Source of the DNA: Streptosporangium subroseum
GTDB lineage: Bacteria; Actinomycetota; Actinomycetes; Streptosporangiales; Streptosporangiaceae
Assembly (NCBI RefSeq): GCF_900188345.1
Contig: NZ_FZOD01000007.1
Span: 208,116-272,115, forward strand
Direction of reading: 5' to 3'
Length of the DNA: 64,000 nucleotides
The notes below the pieces were generated by a model. That model did no database searches and was not told the origin of the DNA. It was given only the letters and a program-made list of their open reading frames with translations. The position numbers were made by a program, and so were the translations under genes. Positions 49,769 through 59,093 of the stretch are shown here, piece by piece (within the stretch, counting starts at the first letter, position 1; each line of letters begins with the position of its first letter).

Positions 49769-50995
49769 ATGAGAGTCCTCGCGATCGTGCTCGCCGGCGG
49801 TGAAGGCAAAAGACTGATGCCTCTGACGGCTGATCGAGCCAAGCCCGCAGTGCCGTTCGGGGGAATCTACCGGCTGGTCGACTTCGTGCTGTCGAACCTG
49901 GCCAACGGTCACTACCTGCAGATCGTCGTGCTGACGCAGTACAAGAACCACAGCCTCGACCGGCACATCTCCCGCACCTGGCGGCTGTCGTCGATGCTGG
50001 GCAACTACGTCACGCCGGTCCCCGCCCAGCAGCGGCTCGGACCGCACTGGTTCTCCGGGTCGGCCGACGCGCTGTTCCAGAACCTGAACCTGATCTACGA
50101 CGAGATGCCGGATCACGTCATCGTGTTCGGCGCCGACCACATCTACCGGATGGACCCCCGGCAGATGGTGCGCCAGCACATCGATTCCGGCGCCGAGGTG
50201 ACGGTGGCCGCGATCCGGCAGCCGATATCGCTGGCCGACCAGTTCGGCGTGATCGAGACCGATCCCGCGGGGCGCAAGATCGTGGCCTTCCGCGAGAAGC
50301 CCAAGGACGCGGTCGGCCTGCCGGACGCGCCCGACCAGGTCTACGCGTCGATGGGCAACTACGTCTTCAGGACCCAGGCGATGCTCGACGCGCTCAGGGA
50401 AGACGCGCTCGACCCCACCAGCAAGCACGACCTCGGCGGCAACATCATCCCGATGATGGTGAAGTCGGGCAGCGCGGAGGTGTACGACTTCGCCGACAAC
50501 ATCGTGCCCGGCTCCACCGAGCGGGACCGGGGCTACTGGCGGGACGTCGGGACCCTCGACGCCTACTACGAGGCCCACATGGACCTCATCTCGGCGCACC
50601 CGGTCTTCAACCTCTACAACAACCAGTGGCCGATCTACACCGGCCACGACCCGCTCCCGCCGGCGAAGTTCGTGCACAACGACGGCGACCGGGTCGGCAG
50701 GGCGATCGACTCACTGGTCTCCGCGGGCGTGATCGTCTCCGGTGGGCTGGCGGAGCGCTCCATCCTCTCCCCCGGCGTGGTGCTGCACTCCCACTCCCAG
50801 GTCGAGGACTCGGTGCTGATGGGCAACGTGAAGGTGGGCCGCGGCGCCATCGTCCGCAAGGCCATCATCGACAAGAACGTGATCATCCCGGACGGCGCCC
50901 GGATCGGCTTCGACCTCGAGTACGACCGCAGCCGCTTCGCGGTGACCCAGAACGGCATCGTGGTCATCGGCAAGAACGAGATCGTCGAACGGTAG
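49769..50995 (+). CDS. glgC: Glucose-1-phosphate adenylyltransferase
   Basis: The 408-aa ADP-glucose pyrophosphorylase starts with the nucleotidyltransferase motif [28 protein letters not shown] (6-33), contains [18 protein letters not shown] and [18 protein letters not shown], and ends in a left-handed helix domain ([18 protein letters not shown]...) with regulatory Arg/Lys residues at both termini. It makes ADP-glucose from ATP and glucose-1-phosphate for glycogen and maltosyl-phosphate synthesis. Two perfect hairpins follow the stop. Confidence 0.95.
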   Translation: MRVLAIVLAGGEGKRLMPLTADRAKPAVPFGGIYRLVDFVLSNLANGHYLQIVVLTQYKNHSLDRHISRTWRLSSMLGNYVTPVPAQQRLGPHWFSGSADALFQNLNLIYDEMPDHVIVFGADHIYRMDPRQMVRQHIDSGAEVTVAAIRQPISLADQFGVIETDPAGRKIVAFREKPKDAVGLPDAPDQVYASMGNYVFRTQAMLDALREDALDPTSKHDLGGNIIPMMVKSGSAEVYDFADNIVPGSTERDRGYWRDVGTLDAYYEAHMDLISAHPVFNLYNNQWPIYTGHDPLPPAKFVHNDGDRVGRAIDSLVSAGVIVSGGLAERSILSPGVVLHSHSQVEDSVLMGNVKVGRGAIVRKAIIDKNVIIPDGARIGFDLEYDRSRFAVTQNGIVVIGKNEIVER

Positions 50996-50999
50996 ACCC

Positions 51000-51072
51000 G
51001 ACGGGACCCGGTCGACCGGGTCCCGTCCCCGACGGGCCCGCCGTCTCACCGGGGCCGGGATCCCGGCCCCGG
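51000..51072. terminator. Tandem hairpin terminators between glgC and the enoyl-CoA hydratase gene
   Basis: GACGGGACCCGG/CCGGGTCCCGTC (51000-51011 and 51016-51027, 12-bp stem, TCGA loop) is followed by a 24-bp perfect palindrome CCGGGGCCGGGA/TCCCGGCCCCGG (51049-51072). Both lie between convergent stops. Confidence 0.8.
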
Positions 51073-51100
51073 ACACCGGTCGAATTCCGCCGCGAGGTCG

Positions 51101-51904
51101 TCACCTCTCGGGAATGATCCCGCTCCAGGGGAAGCGCGGGGTCCGTCGTTCCATGAAGGCGGCGACGCCTTCGGCGACCTCCTCGCGTGACTCCTCCTGC
51201 CATCGGCGGAAGCGCGCCCCGTCGGCCCGGCCGTCCACGATCTCCTTGGTGGCGACCAGGGTGAGCTGGGAACGTGTCGCCAGCGTGCGGGCGAAGCCGT
51301 ACACGCGCTGAGGCAGCGCCTCGGGCGCCAGGACCTCGTCCACCAGGCCGGCGCGGAGGGCCCGGCCGGCGTCGACGAGCTCGGCGGAGAAGAGGAGGAA
51401 CTTGGCGGTGGACGGGCCGACGAGGTCGACGAGGCGGCGAGTGGAGCTCAGCGGGTAGACGACGCCGAGCTTGGCCGGGGTGATGCCGAAACGAGCACCC
51501 TCGGCGGCGAAGCGCAGGTCGCAGGCGAGGGCGAGCTGGCAGCCGCCGCCCACGCAGAAGCCCTCGATCATCGCGATCACCGGCTTGGGGAACGCGGTCA
51601 GCGCCCGTTCGGCGGTGACGATCAGTCCCGTGTCGTCACCGCCATCGGAGAGCCCGGCGATCTCCGAGATGTCGGCCCCCGAGCAGAAGGTGCCCTCCGC
51701 CCCCGTGAGCACAAGAACGCGCACGTCGGGATCGATCCCCAGCGGTGCGAGCAGTCCGGGCAGGGCACGCCACATGGCCACGCTCATCGCGTTGCGCTTC
51801 TCGGGACGGTTGATTCGCAACGTGGCGACGTGGTCGTCGATGGACAGCTCGAAACCTGCGGGAATCTGCACAAGACAGATTCTCCCGGGACGTTCTACGA
51901 TCAT
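51101..51904 (-). CDS. Enoyl-CoA hydratase/isomerase family protein
   Basis: The 267-aa crotonase-fold protein has the CoA/oxyanion strands RINRPEKRNAMSV, FCSGADISEIAG and FCVGGGCQLALACDLRFAAE, then GVVYPLSSTRRLVDLVG. The first catalytic Glu position of classical hydratases lies in the segment KLGVVYPLSS and is not obviously conserved, so isomerase or another crotonase activity is possible. ATG 51904 was chosen from position; a GTG about 11 codons in is an alternative. It is divergent from the DUF5685 gene by 30 nt. The role is fatty-acid or acyl-CoA metabolism. Confidence 0.88.
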   Translation of the reverse strand: MIVERPGRICLVQIPAGFELSIDDHVATLRINRPEKRNAMSVAMWRALPGLLAPLGIDPDVRVLVLTGAEGTFCSGADISEIAGLSDGGDDTGLIVTAERALTAFPKPVIAMIEGFCVGGGCQLALACDLRFAAEGARFGITPAKLGVVYPLSSTRRLVDLVGPSTAKFLLFSAELVDAGRALRAGLVDEVLAPEALPQRVYGFARTLATRSQLTLVATKEIVDGRADGARFRRWQEESREEVAEGVAAFMERRTPRFPWSGIIPER

Positions 51905-51934
51905 GCGGGCAACCCCCCGAGCCTGAGAGGCCGA

Positions 51935-53002
51935 ATGTTCGGAATCATCCGACCCTGCGGTGACCACTCGTGCCCGTCACTGCACCGGGCATGGATGGCG
52001 CACCTGTGCGGACTGTGCCTGACCCTCCGCGACGGGCAGGGGCATGGGGCACGGCTGGCCACCAACTACGACGGATTGATCATCTCGGTGCTGGCCGAGG
52101 CGCAGCGCCCGTCCGGCTCCCCGCACAGGACCGCCGGACCCTGCGCGTTACGCGGATTCAGATCGGCGGACGTCGTGGACGCGCGAGCGGAGGGGGTACG
52201 GCTGGCCGCCACGGTCTCGCTGGTCCTCGCCGCGGGCAAGCTGCGCGACCACGTGGCCGACGGCGACTCCGCCCCGGGCACCGGCCTGGTCCGCAGAAGG
52301 CTGGCGTCGCGATGGGAGACGGCCGGAGCCCGGATGGGTGCGGCGATCGGGTTCGACACCACCGTGCTGACCTCTGCCGTCGAGCGCCAGCTGGAGCTGG
52401 AGGGCAGGCGAGAGGTCACGTTGCTGGAGCTGACCGGCCCCACCGAGGAGGCGGTCGCCGCCGCGTTCGCGCACACGGCGGTACTCGCCGGCACGCCCGG
52501 CAACGCCGGAGCTCTGGCCGAGGCGGGCCGGTTCTTCGGCCGGATCGCCCACCTGCTGGACGCCGTGGAGGATCAGGCGGGGGACGCCGGGCGCGAGGCC
52601 TTCAATCCGCTGACCGCCACCGGCACCACCCGGCAGGAGGCGCGCCGGCTGTGTGACGACGCCGCGCACGGCCTGGACCTCGCGCTGCGCGAGCTCGACT
52701 TGGCCGACCGGCACCTGGTGGACGTGCTGCTCGGCACCGAGGTGCGCCGGGCGGTGGGCAGGACGTTCGGGCACTCCTACGAGCGGCCGGGGTTCGTCCG
52801 CAAGTCGGGGGCCGGGGTGGCGACCCTTCTCACCTGTGGCATGTGGCGGCCCCGGTGGAGCGGCAAGAACGGGCGGCCCTGCGGTGAGCGCTGCTACCTG
52901 CGCAACTGTGACTGCAGCGGTTGCGATGGCTGTGACGGATGCTGCGAGTGCTGCAAGTGCTGCGACAAGTGCGACGGTTGCTGCTGCGACTGCAGTCCCT
53001 GA
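51935..53002 (+). CDS. DUF5685 family protein with cysteine-rich C-terminal tail
   Basis: The 355-aa protein begins MFGIIRPCGDH and continues WMAHLCGLCLTLRDGQGHGARLATNYDGLIISVLAEAQ, the start of actinobacterial DUF5685 proteins: all-helical, with Cys pairs near the N-terminus and VLAAGKLRDHVADGD / FFGRIAHLLDAVEDQAGD acidic helices reminiscent of polyprenyl-type metal sites. The last 43 residues contain 17 cysteines in C-x-C, CC and CCC clusters separated by Asp, Gly and Lys. That tail could bind several metal ions or Fe-S clusters. The function of the family is unknown to me. ATG 51935 is the conserved family start. Confidence 0.82.
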   Translation: MFGIIRPCGDHSCPSLHRAWMAHLCGLCLTLRDGQGHGARLATNYDGLIISVLAEAQRPSGSPHRTAGPCALRGFRSADVVDARAEGVRLAATVSLVLAAGKLRDHVADGDSAPGTGLVRRRLASRWETAGARMGAAIGFDTTVLTSAVERQLELEGRREVTLLELTGPTEEAVAAAFAHTAVLAGTPGNAGALAEAGRFFGRIAHLLDAVEDQAGDAGREAFNPLTATGTTRQEARRLCDDAAHGLDLALRELDLADRHLVDVLLGTEVRRAVGRTFGHSYERPGFVRKSGAGVATLLTCGMWRPRWSGKNGRPCGERCYLRNCDCSGCDGCDGCCECCKCCDKCDGCCCDCSP

Positions 53003-53038
53003 GGTGGGTTCGGGTGGCCGGCCCGGAGCGCGGTCGCC

Positions 53039-54160
53039 TCAGGCCGGCCTGCCGTCACCGCTCTCGTCGCCGGCGCGACCCGGCTGCCGCGTCTCGCGGA
53101 CCCCTCCCGCGAACAGCCCGGACAGCGTGCCCGCCGTGTCCTCCGGGCCGTCGATCCTGAGCCGGGGCAGCGCCTCGGGGTAATTGTCCCGGATGAACTT
53201 CACCATGTGCTCGCGCATGTCGCACTTGAGGTCCCAGGCGCTGGGAGAGTCGGCGGCGCTCATCAGGGCGCGCAGTTCCAGCAACCCGTTGGAGAGGGTG
53301 TCGGTGACCTGGAGGGTCCAGTCCTTCTGGTCCCACAGCGGGTGCTCGCGCAGGGCCCTGTAGAGCTCGGCGCGCAGTTCGTCCACCGGCACCGACCATT
53401 CGAGCCGGAGGAACACCGCGCCGATCACCCGGCTGCCGTGCCGGGTCCAGTTCTCGAACGAGTTGGACGTGAAGTAGGAGACCGGCAGCACCAGGCGGCG
53501 CTCGTCCCAGAGCCGCACCACCACGTAGGTGAGGCTGAGCTCCTCGATCCGGCCCCACTGCTCCTGGATCACGACCACGTCGTCCAGGCGGAGCGCGTCG
53601 CTGAAGGCCAGCTGCAACCCGGCGAGCAGGTTGCCGAGGGTGGACTGGGCGGCGATACCGACGACCACTCCGGCGATGCCGGCGGAGGCCAGCAGCCCGG
53701 CGCCGAGCGCGCGCACCTGGGGGAAGGTGAAGAGCATCGCGCCCAGCGCCACCACGATGATCACTGCCGAGGCCACCCGGCGGACCAGGGTGATCTGGGT
53801 GCGGATCCGGCGGGCCCGCCGGTTGCCCTCGCCCTCGATGACGACCAGGCGGGCCAGCACCACGTCGGTGACCGCGAAGGCGGCCTGGATCACCAGCCAG
53901 GCGACGGCTCCGATCATGGCCAGGCTGAGCAGCCGCTGGATCAGCGGGCTGATCGACTCATCGGCCATGCCCGGTTCGTAGACCGCGTAGGCGGTCACCA
54001 CGGCCGCCGTCGTGAAGCCCGGCCAGGTGCAGCGGCGCACGAGCGGGGCGGCGAGAACCCACTTCTCGCCGATCAGCCTCCACCGCAGCGCCCGCCGTAC
54101 CAGCTCCACGACCACCACCGCGGCCAGCACGGAGGTGAGCAAGATGATCCAGCTAGACAC
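53039..54160 (-). CDS. MscS-family mechanosensitive channel
   Basis: A 373-aa membrane protein: helices at about 5-22, 45-65, 75-100 and 130-150, then the pore helix GLLASAGIAGVVVGIAAQSTLGNLLAGLQLAFSDALRLDDVVVIQEQWGRIEE, the diagnostic MscS TM3/beta-domain junction, and a soluble C-terminal vestibule domain. It opens on membrane tension during osmotic downshock. The GTG start at 54160 is the only close start. It is transcribed alone, leftward, just downstream of nrdB. Confidence 0.9.
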   Translation of the reverse strand: MSSWIILLTSVLAAVVVVELVRRALRWRLIGEKWVLAAPLVRRCTWPGFTTAAVVTAYAVYEPGMADESISPLIQRLLSLAMIGAVAWLVIQAAFAVTDVVLARLVVIEGEGNRRARRIRTQITLVRRVASAVIIVVALGAMLFTFPQVRALGAGLLASAGIAGVVVGIAAQSTLGNLLAGLQLAFSDALRLDDVVVIQEQWGRIEELSLTYVVVRLWDERRLVLPVSYFTSNSFENWTRHGSRVIGAVFLRLEWSVPVDELRAELYRALREHPLWDQKDWTLQVTDTLSNGLLELRALMSAADSPSAWDLKCDMREHMVKFIRDNYPEALPRLRIDGPEDTAGTLSGLFAGGVRETRQPGRAGDESGDGRPA

Positions 54161-54238
54161 TGACGGCGTCCCCCTCCATCGTCATCACCCCTGTCAGGGT
54201 GCCCCCGGCCTCACCAGGTAATCAGTCTCACCAGGAAA

Positions 54239-55234
54239 TCAGAAGGACTCGTCGAAGGAAACGCTCCCCTCGACCGCCACCTGGTAGGCCGAGACCCGCC
54301 GCTCGAAGAAGTTGGCCAGCTCCTGCACGTCCTGCAGCTCCATGAACGCGAACGGGTTGGCCGTACCGTACCGGATGGGCATCCGGAGCCGGACGAGCCG
54401 CTGGTCGGCGACGTACTCCAGATACTGCCGCATCTGGTCCACGCTCATCCCGAACAGGCCGTCGCCGCAGAGGTCGGCCGCGAAGGCGAGCTCGGCCGCC
54501 ACCGCCTCCTCGATCATCTGGGTGACCTGCTCGCCGAGCGTGTCGTCGAACAGCTCCGGCTCCTCCGCCCGCACGGTCTCCACCACGCTGAAGGCGAACT
54601 CCATGTGCATGGACTCGTCGCGGAAGACCCAGTTGGTCCCGGTGGCCAGGCCGCTGAGCAGGCCCCTGGACCGGAACCAGTAGACGTAGGCGAAGGCGCC
54701 GTAGAAGAACAGGCCCTCGATGCACGCGGCGAAGCAGATCAGGTTGAGCAGGAACGCCCGCCGGTCCTCCCGCGTCTCCAGCCGGGTCAGGCCGCCGAGC
54801 GAGTCGATCCACCGGAAGCAGAACTCGGCCTTGTCCCGGATCGAGGGGATGTGCTCGACCGCGGAGAAGGCCTGGACCCGCTCGGTGTGGTCGGGCAGAT
54901 AGGTGTCCAGGAGGGTCAGGTAGAACTGGACGTGCACGGCCTCCTCGAACAGCTGCCTGCTGAGATACAGGCGTGCCTCGGGGGCGTTGACATGCTGGTA
55001 GAGGTTGAGCACGAGGTTGTTGGCCACGATCGAGTCGCCGGTCGCGAAGAACGCGACGAGGCGGTTGATCAGGTGACGTTCCTCAGGCGCCATCCTGGCC
55101 AGGTCGGCCAGGTCGGAGTTGAGGTCCACCTCCTCCACGGTCCAGGTGTTGCGGATCGCGGCCCGGTAGCGCTCGTAGAACTCCGGGTAGCGCATGGGCC
55201 GCAGCGTGAGGTCCATTCCAGGGTCGAGCAACAT
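54239..55234 (-). CDS. nrdB: Class I ribonucleotide reductase small subunit (R2)
   Basis: The 331-aa R2 protein carries ligand-bearing helices: RHLINRLVAFFATGDSIVANN, EARLYLSRQLFEEAVHVQFYLTLLDTY (E-x2-H with a following Tyr), AACIEGLFFYGAFAYVYWF and RDESMHMEFAFSVV (E-x2-H), giving the di-metal site. It generates the radical used by the large subunit for dNTP synthesis. It lies 25 nt downstream of nrdA on the same transcript, so it shares control by the cobalamin riboswitch. ATG 55234 has only a modest ribosome site; an ATG six codons later is possible. Confidence 0.93.
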   Translation of the reverse strand: MLLDPGMDLTLRPMRYPEFYERYRAAIRNTWTVEEVDLNSDLADLARMAPEERHLINRLVAFFATGDSIVANNLVLNLYQHVNAPEARLYLSRQLFEEAVHVQFYLTLLDTYLPDHTERVQAFSAVEHIPSIRDKAEFCFRWIDSLGGLTRLETREDRRAFLLNLICFAACIEGLFFYGAFAYVYWFRSRGLLSGLATGTNWVFRDESMHMEFAFSVVETVRAEEPELFDDTLGEQVTQMIEEAVAAELAFAADLCGDGLFGMSVDQMRQYLEYVADQRLVRLRMPIRYGTANPFAFMELQDVQELANFFERRVSAYQVAVEGSVSFDESF

Positions 55235-55259
55235 CAGGGAAGAGCCTTTCGAAAAATGC

Positions 55260-57494
55260 CTACTGGCAGGCGTCGCAGTACTCGGGGTTCTCCAGGGAGC
55301 AGGCGACGGCCTCGGGGTCGAGCACCGTCTGCGTCCCCGTCGGTGTCGCGGCCTGCGTCGCTGCCTGCGTCGCCACGGTGGCCTGCGCGATCCGGGTGGC
55401 CGGGCGCGAGCGCAGGTAGTAGGTGGTCTTGAGGCCGGCCTTCCACGCGTAGGCGTACATCGAGGAGAGCTTGCCGATGGTCGGCGTGGCCATGAAGAGG
55501 TTCAGCGACTGCGACTGGTCGATGTACGGCGTGCGCGCGGCGGCCAGGTCGATCAGCGCCTTCTGCGGCAGCTCCCAGGCGGTCCGGTAGAGCGCCTTGA
55601 GGTCGTCGGGGATCTCGGGGATGTCCTGGACGGAGCCGTCGGCGCGCTTGATCGCGTCGCGGATCTGCGGGGTCCACAGGCCGCGGGCCTGCAGGTCGCG
55701 GACCAGGTAGCGGTTGACCTGGAGGAACTCTCCCGACAGGGTCTCGCGCTTGAAGATGTTGGAGACCTGGGGCTCGATGCACTCGTAGCAGCCCGCGATG
55801 GAGGCGATGGTGGCGGTGGGCGCGATCGCGATCATCAGCGAGTTGCGCAGGCCGGTCTTCGCGATCCGATCCCTGATCGCCGTCCACTCCGCCGAGCGCG
55901 CGGCGTCGTAGTGGTCGGGGTGGAGCACGCCGCCGGCGGTCCTGGTCTCGTCGTAGGAGGGGTGACGGCCCCGCTCGACGGCCAGGTCGGAGGACGTGCC
56001 GTAGGCGGCGAGCGCGATCTCCTCGGAGATCCGGGTGGACAGCTCCAGGGCCTGCGGCGAGTCGAACGGCAGCCGCAGCGCGAACAGCACGTCGGCCAGG
56101 CCCATCACGCCCAGCCCGATCGGGCGCCACTTCTCGTTGGCGGTCCTCGCCTCGGGGGTCGGGTAGAAGCCCAGGTCGATGGTCCGGTCCAGGAACCGTA
56201 CGGCGGTGCGGACGGTCGCGCGCAGCCGTACCCAGTCGACCCCCTCGTCGAGGAGATGGGCGGCGAGGTTGATCGAGCCGAGGTTGCAGACGGCGGTCTC
56301 GGCGTCGTTGGTGACCTCGAGGATCTCGGTGCAGAGGTTGGAGAGGTGGATGACGTTCTCGGGGCGGGCCGTCTGGTTGGAGGTCCGGTTGGCCGCGTCC
56401 TTGAAGGTCATCCAGCCGTTGCCCGTCTGGGCGAGGGTGCGCATCATCCGGCCGTACAGGGAGCGGGCCGGGATCTGCTTGACGAACCGGCCCTCGGCCT
56501 CGGCGGCCCGGTAGGCCTCCTCGAACGCGGCGCCGTACAGGTCGGTGAGGTGCGGGACCTCCTTGGGGTCGAACAGCGACCAGACGCCGTCGGCCTCGAC
56601 CCGGCGCATGAACTCGTCGGGGACCCAGTTCGCCAGGTTCAGGTTGTGCGTACGGCGGGACTCCTCGCCGGTGCTGTCCCGCAGTTCGAGGAACTCCTCG
56701 ACGTCGGCGTGCCAGGACTCCAGGTAGACGCAGGCCGCGCCCTTGCGGCGACCGCCCTGGTTGACCGCGGCGACGCTGGAGTCCAGCGTGCGCAGCCACG
56801 GCACGATGCCGTTGGAGTGGCCGTTGGTGCCCCGGATCAGCGAGCCGCGCGAGCGGACCCGGGTCCAGGCGATCCCGATCCCCCCGGCGTACTTGGACAG
56901 GCGCGCGACCTGCCCGTAGCGCTCGTAGATGGCCTCCAGGTCGTCTCGGGGAGAGTCGAGCAGGAAGCAGGAGGAGAGCTGGGGCCTGCGCGAGCCGGAG
57001 TTGAACAGCGTGGGCGAGCTCGGCAGGTAGGACAGGGTCGCCATGAGCGCGTACAGCTCGGCGGCCTCCTCGACGGTCTCCGACAGGCCGCAGGCGACCC
57101 GGAGGAAGAAGTGCTGGGGGCGCTCCAGGACCTTGCGGGTCTCCGGGTGGCGCAGCAGGTAACGGTCGTAGACCGTGCGCAGTCCGAAGTACTCGAACCG
57201 CTCGTCGGCGTCCGGCGCGATCAGCGCGTCCAGCGCCACGGCGTGGGCGGCCACGAACCGGGCCAGCCCGTCCTGGATGAGCCCGGCCGCGTGGGTCGCG
57301 GCGATGGACTCGGAGAAGGTCCGGACTCCGTGCCCGGCGGCCTCGTCGGCGATCAGCTCGGCCAGCATCCCGGCGGCGATCCTGGAATTGGCCGGATCAG
57401 TGATCACCCGGGCGGCGGCCTCATCGATCGCCAACCGGCGGTCGACCGGGTCGTTCCCGATCTCCTTGGCGACGTCGACCAAGGTCTGTGTCAC
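55260..57494 (-). CDS. nrdA: Class I ribonucleotide reductase large subunit (R1)
   Basis: The 744-aa R1 shows active-site cysteines in SSCFLLDSPRDD, AVCNLGSINLAAHL and IAGCYECIEPQVSNIFKRE, the radical-path Tyr near the C-terminus (TYYLRSRPATR) and a redox C-terminus ENPEYCDACQ. The N-terminus starts directly with DEAAARVITD... and shows no ATP-cone overall-activity domain. It reduces NDPs to dNDPs with NrdB. GTG 57494 follows GAGGGG. A cobalamin riboswitch lies about 380 nt upstream, so expression should fall when B12 is available and the B12-dependent class II enzyme can work. Confidence 0.94.
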   Translation of the reverse strand: MTQTLVDVAKEIGNDPVDRRLAIDEAAARVITDPANSRIAAGMLAELIADEAAGHGVRTFSESIAATHAAGLIQDGLARFVAAHAVALDALIAPDADERFEYFGLRTVYDRYLLRHPETRKVLERPQHFFLRVACGLSETVEEAAELYALMATLSYLPSSPTLFNSGSRRPQLSSCFLLDSPRDDLEAIYERYGQVARLSKYAGGIGIAWTRVRSRGSLIRGTNGHSNGIVPWLRTLDSSVAAVNQGGRRKGAACVYLESWHADVEEFLELRDSTGEESRRTHNLNLANWVPDEFMRRVEADGVWSLFDPKEVPHLTDLYGAAFEEAYRAAEAEGRFVKQIPARSLYGRMMRTLAQTGNGWMTFKDAANRTSNQTARPENVIHLSNLCTEILEVTNDAETAVCNLGSINLAAHLLDEGVDWVRLRATVRTAVRFLDRTIDLGFYPTPEARTANEKWRPIGLGVMGLADVLFALRLPFDSPQALELSTRISEEIALAAYGTSSDLAVERGRHPSYDETRTAGGVLHPDHYDAARSAEWTAIRDRIAKTGLRNSLMIAIAPTATIASIAGCYECIEPQVSNIFKRETLSGEFLQVNRYLVRDLQARGLWTPQIRDAIKRADGSVQDIPEIPDDLKALYRTAWELPQKALIDLAAARTPYIDQSQSLNLFMATPTIGKLSSMYAYAWKAGLKTTYYLRSRPATRIAQATVATQAATQAATPTGTQTVLDPEAVACSLENPEYCDACQ

Positions 57495-57628
57495 GTGTTA
57501 CCCCTCGCGTGCTCGTAAATCCCCCTGTTGGCTCTCGCCGGAAGGGCGCACGCGTCTGAGAACGGTTCCGGGCATGCCGGACCGCCTCATTCCGCGAGCC
57601 CTCCCTCGAGGCCCTGGACAGTTTTCAT

Positions 57629-57866
57629 GGTCGAGTCGCACCTCACCGCGCACACTCCAGGCCGCTTCACGCGTCCCTCGGTGCCCGATTCGGCTCCCTC
57701 GCTCATGACACGGTCGAGTCCCGCCTCACCTTGCACACTTCGGACCGCTTCACGCGTCCCTCGGTGCCCGGTTCGGCTCCCTCGCTCATGACATGGTCGA
57801 GTCCCGCCTCACCTTGCACACTTCGGACCGCTTCACGCGTCCCTCGGTGCCCGGTTCGGCTCCCTC
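57629..57866 (-). repeat. 83-bp tandem repeat (three copies) in the nrdAB leader
   Basis: Copies begin at GGTCGAGTC at 57629, 57712 and 57795, exactly 83 bp apart. The second and third are nearly identical, the first more diverged, and the third is cut off at about 57866, where the riboswitch begins. The array occupies most of the region between the riboswitch and nrdA, where the expression platform should lie. Confidence 0.93.
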
Positions 57867-57871
57867 TTCCA

Positions 57872-58045
57872 TGCGTCACTGGCAGGTCTTCGGACTCACG
57901 GGCGCCGTGCCGATGCCTACTGGCCGTCGCTTCCCAGGCAAGGTGCGCCCAGTGCTCTCATGACGGTTTTCGTTCCCGTTCACCGCTGCGGGGCAGCCCC
58001 GGATTCTCACCGGGTTCCCTCTTACCTCGCCCCTCTCGGAGCGAA
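57872..58045 (-). ncRNA. Cobalamin (B12) riboswitch upstream of nrdAB
   Basis: Read on the minus strand the conserved order is present: GGTAAGAGGGAAcCCGGTGAgAATCCGG, CTGCCCCGCAGCGGTGA, a CACTGGG...CTGGGAAG arm, and the B12-box region GAGTCCGAAGACCTGCCAG. These match the universal cobalamin riboswitch core. In actinomycetes this element switches off B12-independent class Ia nrdAB when adenosylcobalamin is present. Boundaries are approximate by about 15 nt. Confidence 0.93.
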
Positions 58046-58070
58046 CCAGCAACGAGGAAGGATCCTACAT

Positions 58071-59093
58071 CTAGGGGCGCTTGACGCAACCACCCCTACA
58101 CCTTGTGCTCGAAGACTTTAAGAGTCCTAGATCGTAGAGCACCCCGCGGGTGCGTCCGGTCTCGGTGACGAGCCACTGGCGGAAGTCCTCGCCGCTCAGG
58201 TACACCCGGTTCCAGTCGTTGGCCGCGCACACCTCCTGCCAGCGCGGCGTGGCGTCCAGGCGGTCACACAGGGCGACGGCCGCGTCCCGGTCCTCGGGGC
58301 GCATGTCGCGAGGGCCGAGCAGGCCGCACCAGTCGCTGTACTCCAGCCGGACTTCCAGCTCCATGAGCGTCGGTGCGTCGATTCCGTCGATGCGCTGGCC
58401 CGAGGAGACCACCAGTGGCCTCATGCGGTGCGCGGCGATCTCCTTCTTGAAGGAGCGGGCCGATCCCAGGATCGCGGCCACCCGGCCGTCGTAAAGCGCC
58501 TCGACCGTCTCGGACCATCCGGGGTAGCCGCTGTATTCCAGCAGCCGGGCATCCACCCCGAGGCACTTGCCGATCATTCCGTAGAGCACGTGGTCGGAAC
58601 CGCCCGTGGACCGACCTCCCACCACCAGCCCGGCCGGATCGCGGCGGAGCACCGCCACGAAGTCGTCGAAGGTACGCAGGTTGGAGTTCGCGGGGACGAC
58701 CAGGGCCGCCCAGTCGCCGATCAGGCGGGCGAGGGGGGTCGTGGAGTCCACCACGGCGGCGGCGTTCGTGATCTCCGCCCCGGCCACCATCGGCATTCCC
58801 GTGAGAAGCAGCTGGCCGTCGCTCATGAACGGGCCGTGGGCGGCGGAGAACGTGTTCATCGTGGCGGCGTCCAGACCGCCCGGATGGTTGCTCACCCCGA
58901 CGGTCCTCGCCAGTTTCGCCTCGACCAGAACGGTGGCCAGCGTGCGTACGGCCAGATCCCAGCTCTGCCCGTGGGCCATGGGCGCGATGATGGACAGCCT
59001 GTTGGCCGTGGACGCGCCGGAGGTCCTCGTCGAACCGCAGCCTGCGACGACCATGATTCCCGCGGCGAACGCGAAAAACCCCCTACGACGCAT
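58071..59093 (-). CDS. TctC/Bug-family lipoprotein (tripartite tricarboxylate-type binding protein), orphan
   Basis: A 340-aa protein with a signal peptide and lipobox: MRRRGFFAFAAGIMVVAGC, Cys19 for lipidation. The mature part has Bug-family features: LSIIAPMAHGQSWDLAVRTLATVL at the start, NHPGGLDAATMN, ALVVPANSNLRTFDDFV and GGRSTGGSDHVLYGMIGK, ending with a C-terminal helix. These proteins bind carboxylates for TctAB transporters, but no permease genes are adjacent. ATG 59093 follows GGGGAAGGGG; earlier in-frame starts would bury the signal peptide. The gene ends just upstream of the B12 riboswitch. Confidence 0.85.
   Translation of the reverse strand: MRRRGFFAFAAGIMVVAGCGSTRTSGASTANRLSIIAPMAHGQSWDLAVRTLATVLVEAKLARTVGVSNHPGGLDAATMNTFSAAHGPFMSDGQLLLTGMPMVAGAEITNAAAVVDSTTPLARLIGDWAALVVPANSNLRTFDDFVAVLRRDPAGLVVGGRSTGGSDHVLYGMIGKCLGVDARLLEYSGYPGWSETVEALYDGRVAAILGSARSFKKEIAAHRMRPLVVSSGQRIDGIDAPTLMELEVRLEYSDWCGLLGPRDMRPEDRDAAVALCDRLDATPRWQEVCAANDWNRVYLSGEDFRQWLVTETGRTRGVLYDLGLLKSSSTRCRGGCVKRP

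Noticed and set aside
57528..58084. Short + strand frames encoding Ser/Pro-rich repeats
   Set aside because: They arise from the 83-bp repeats and the antisense of the riboswitch; there is no ribosome site and the repeated peptide has no known counterpart.
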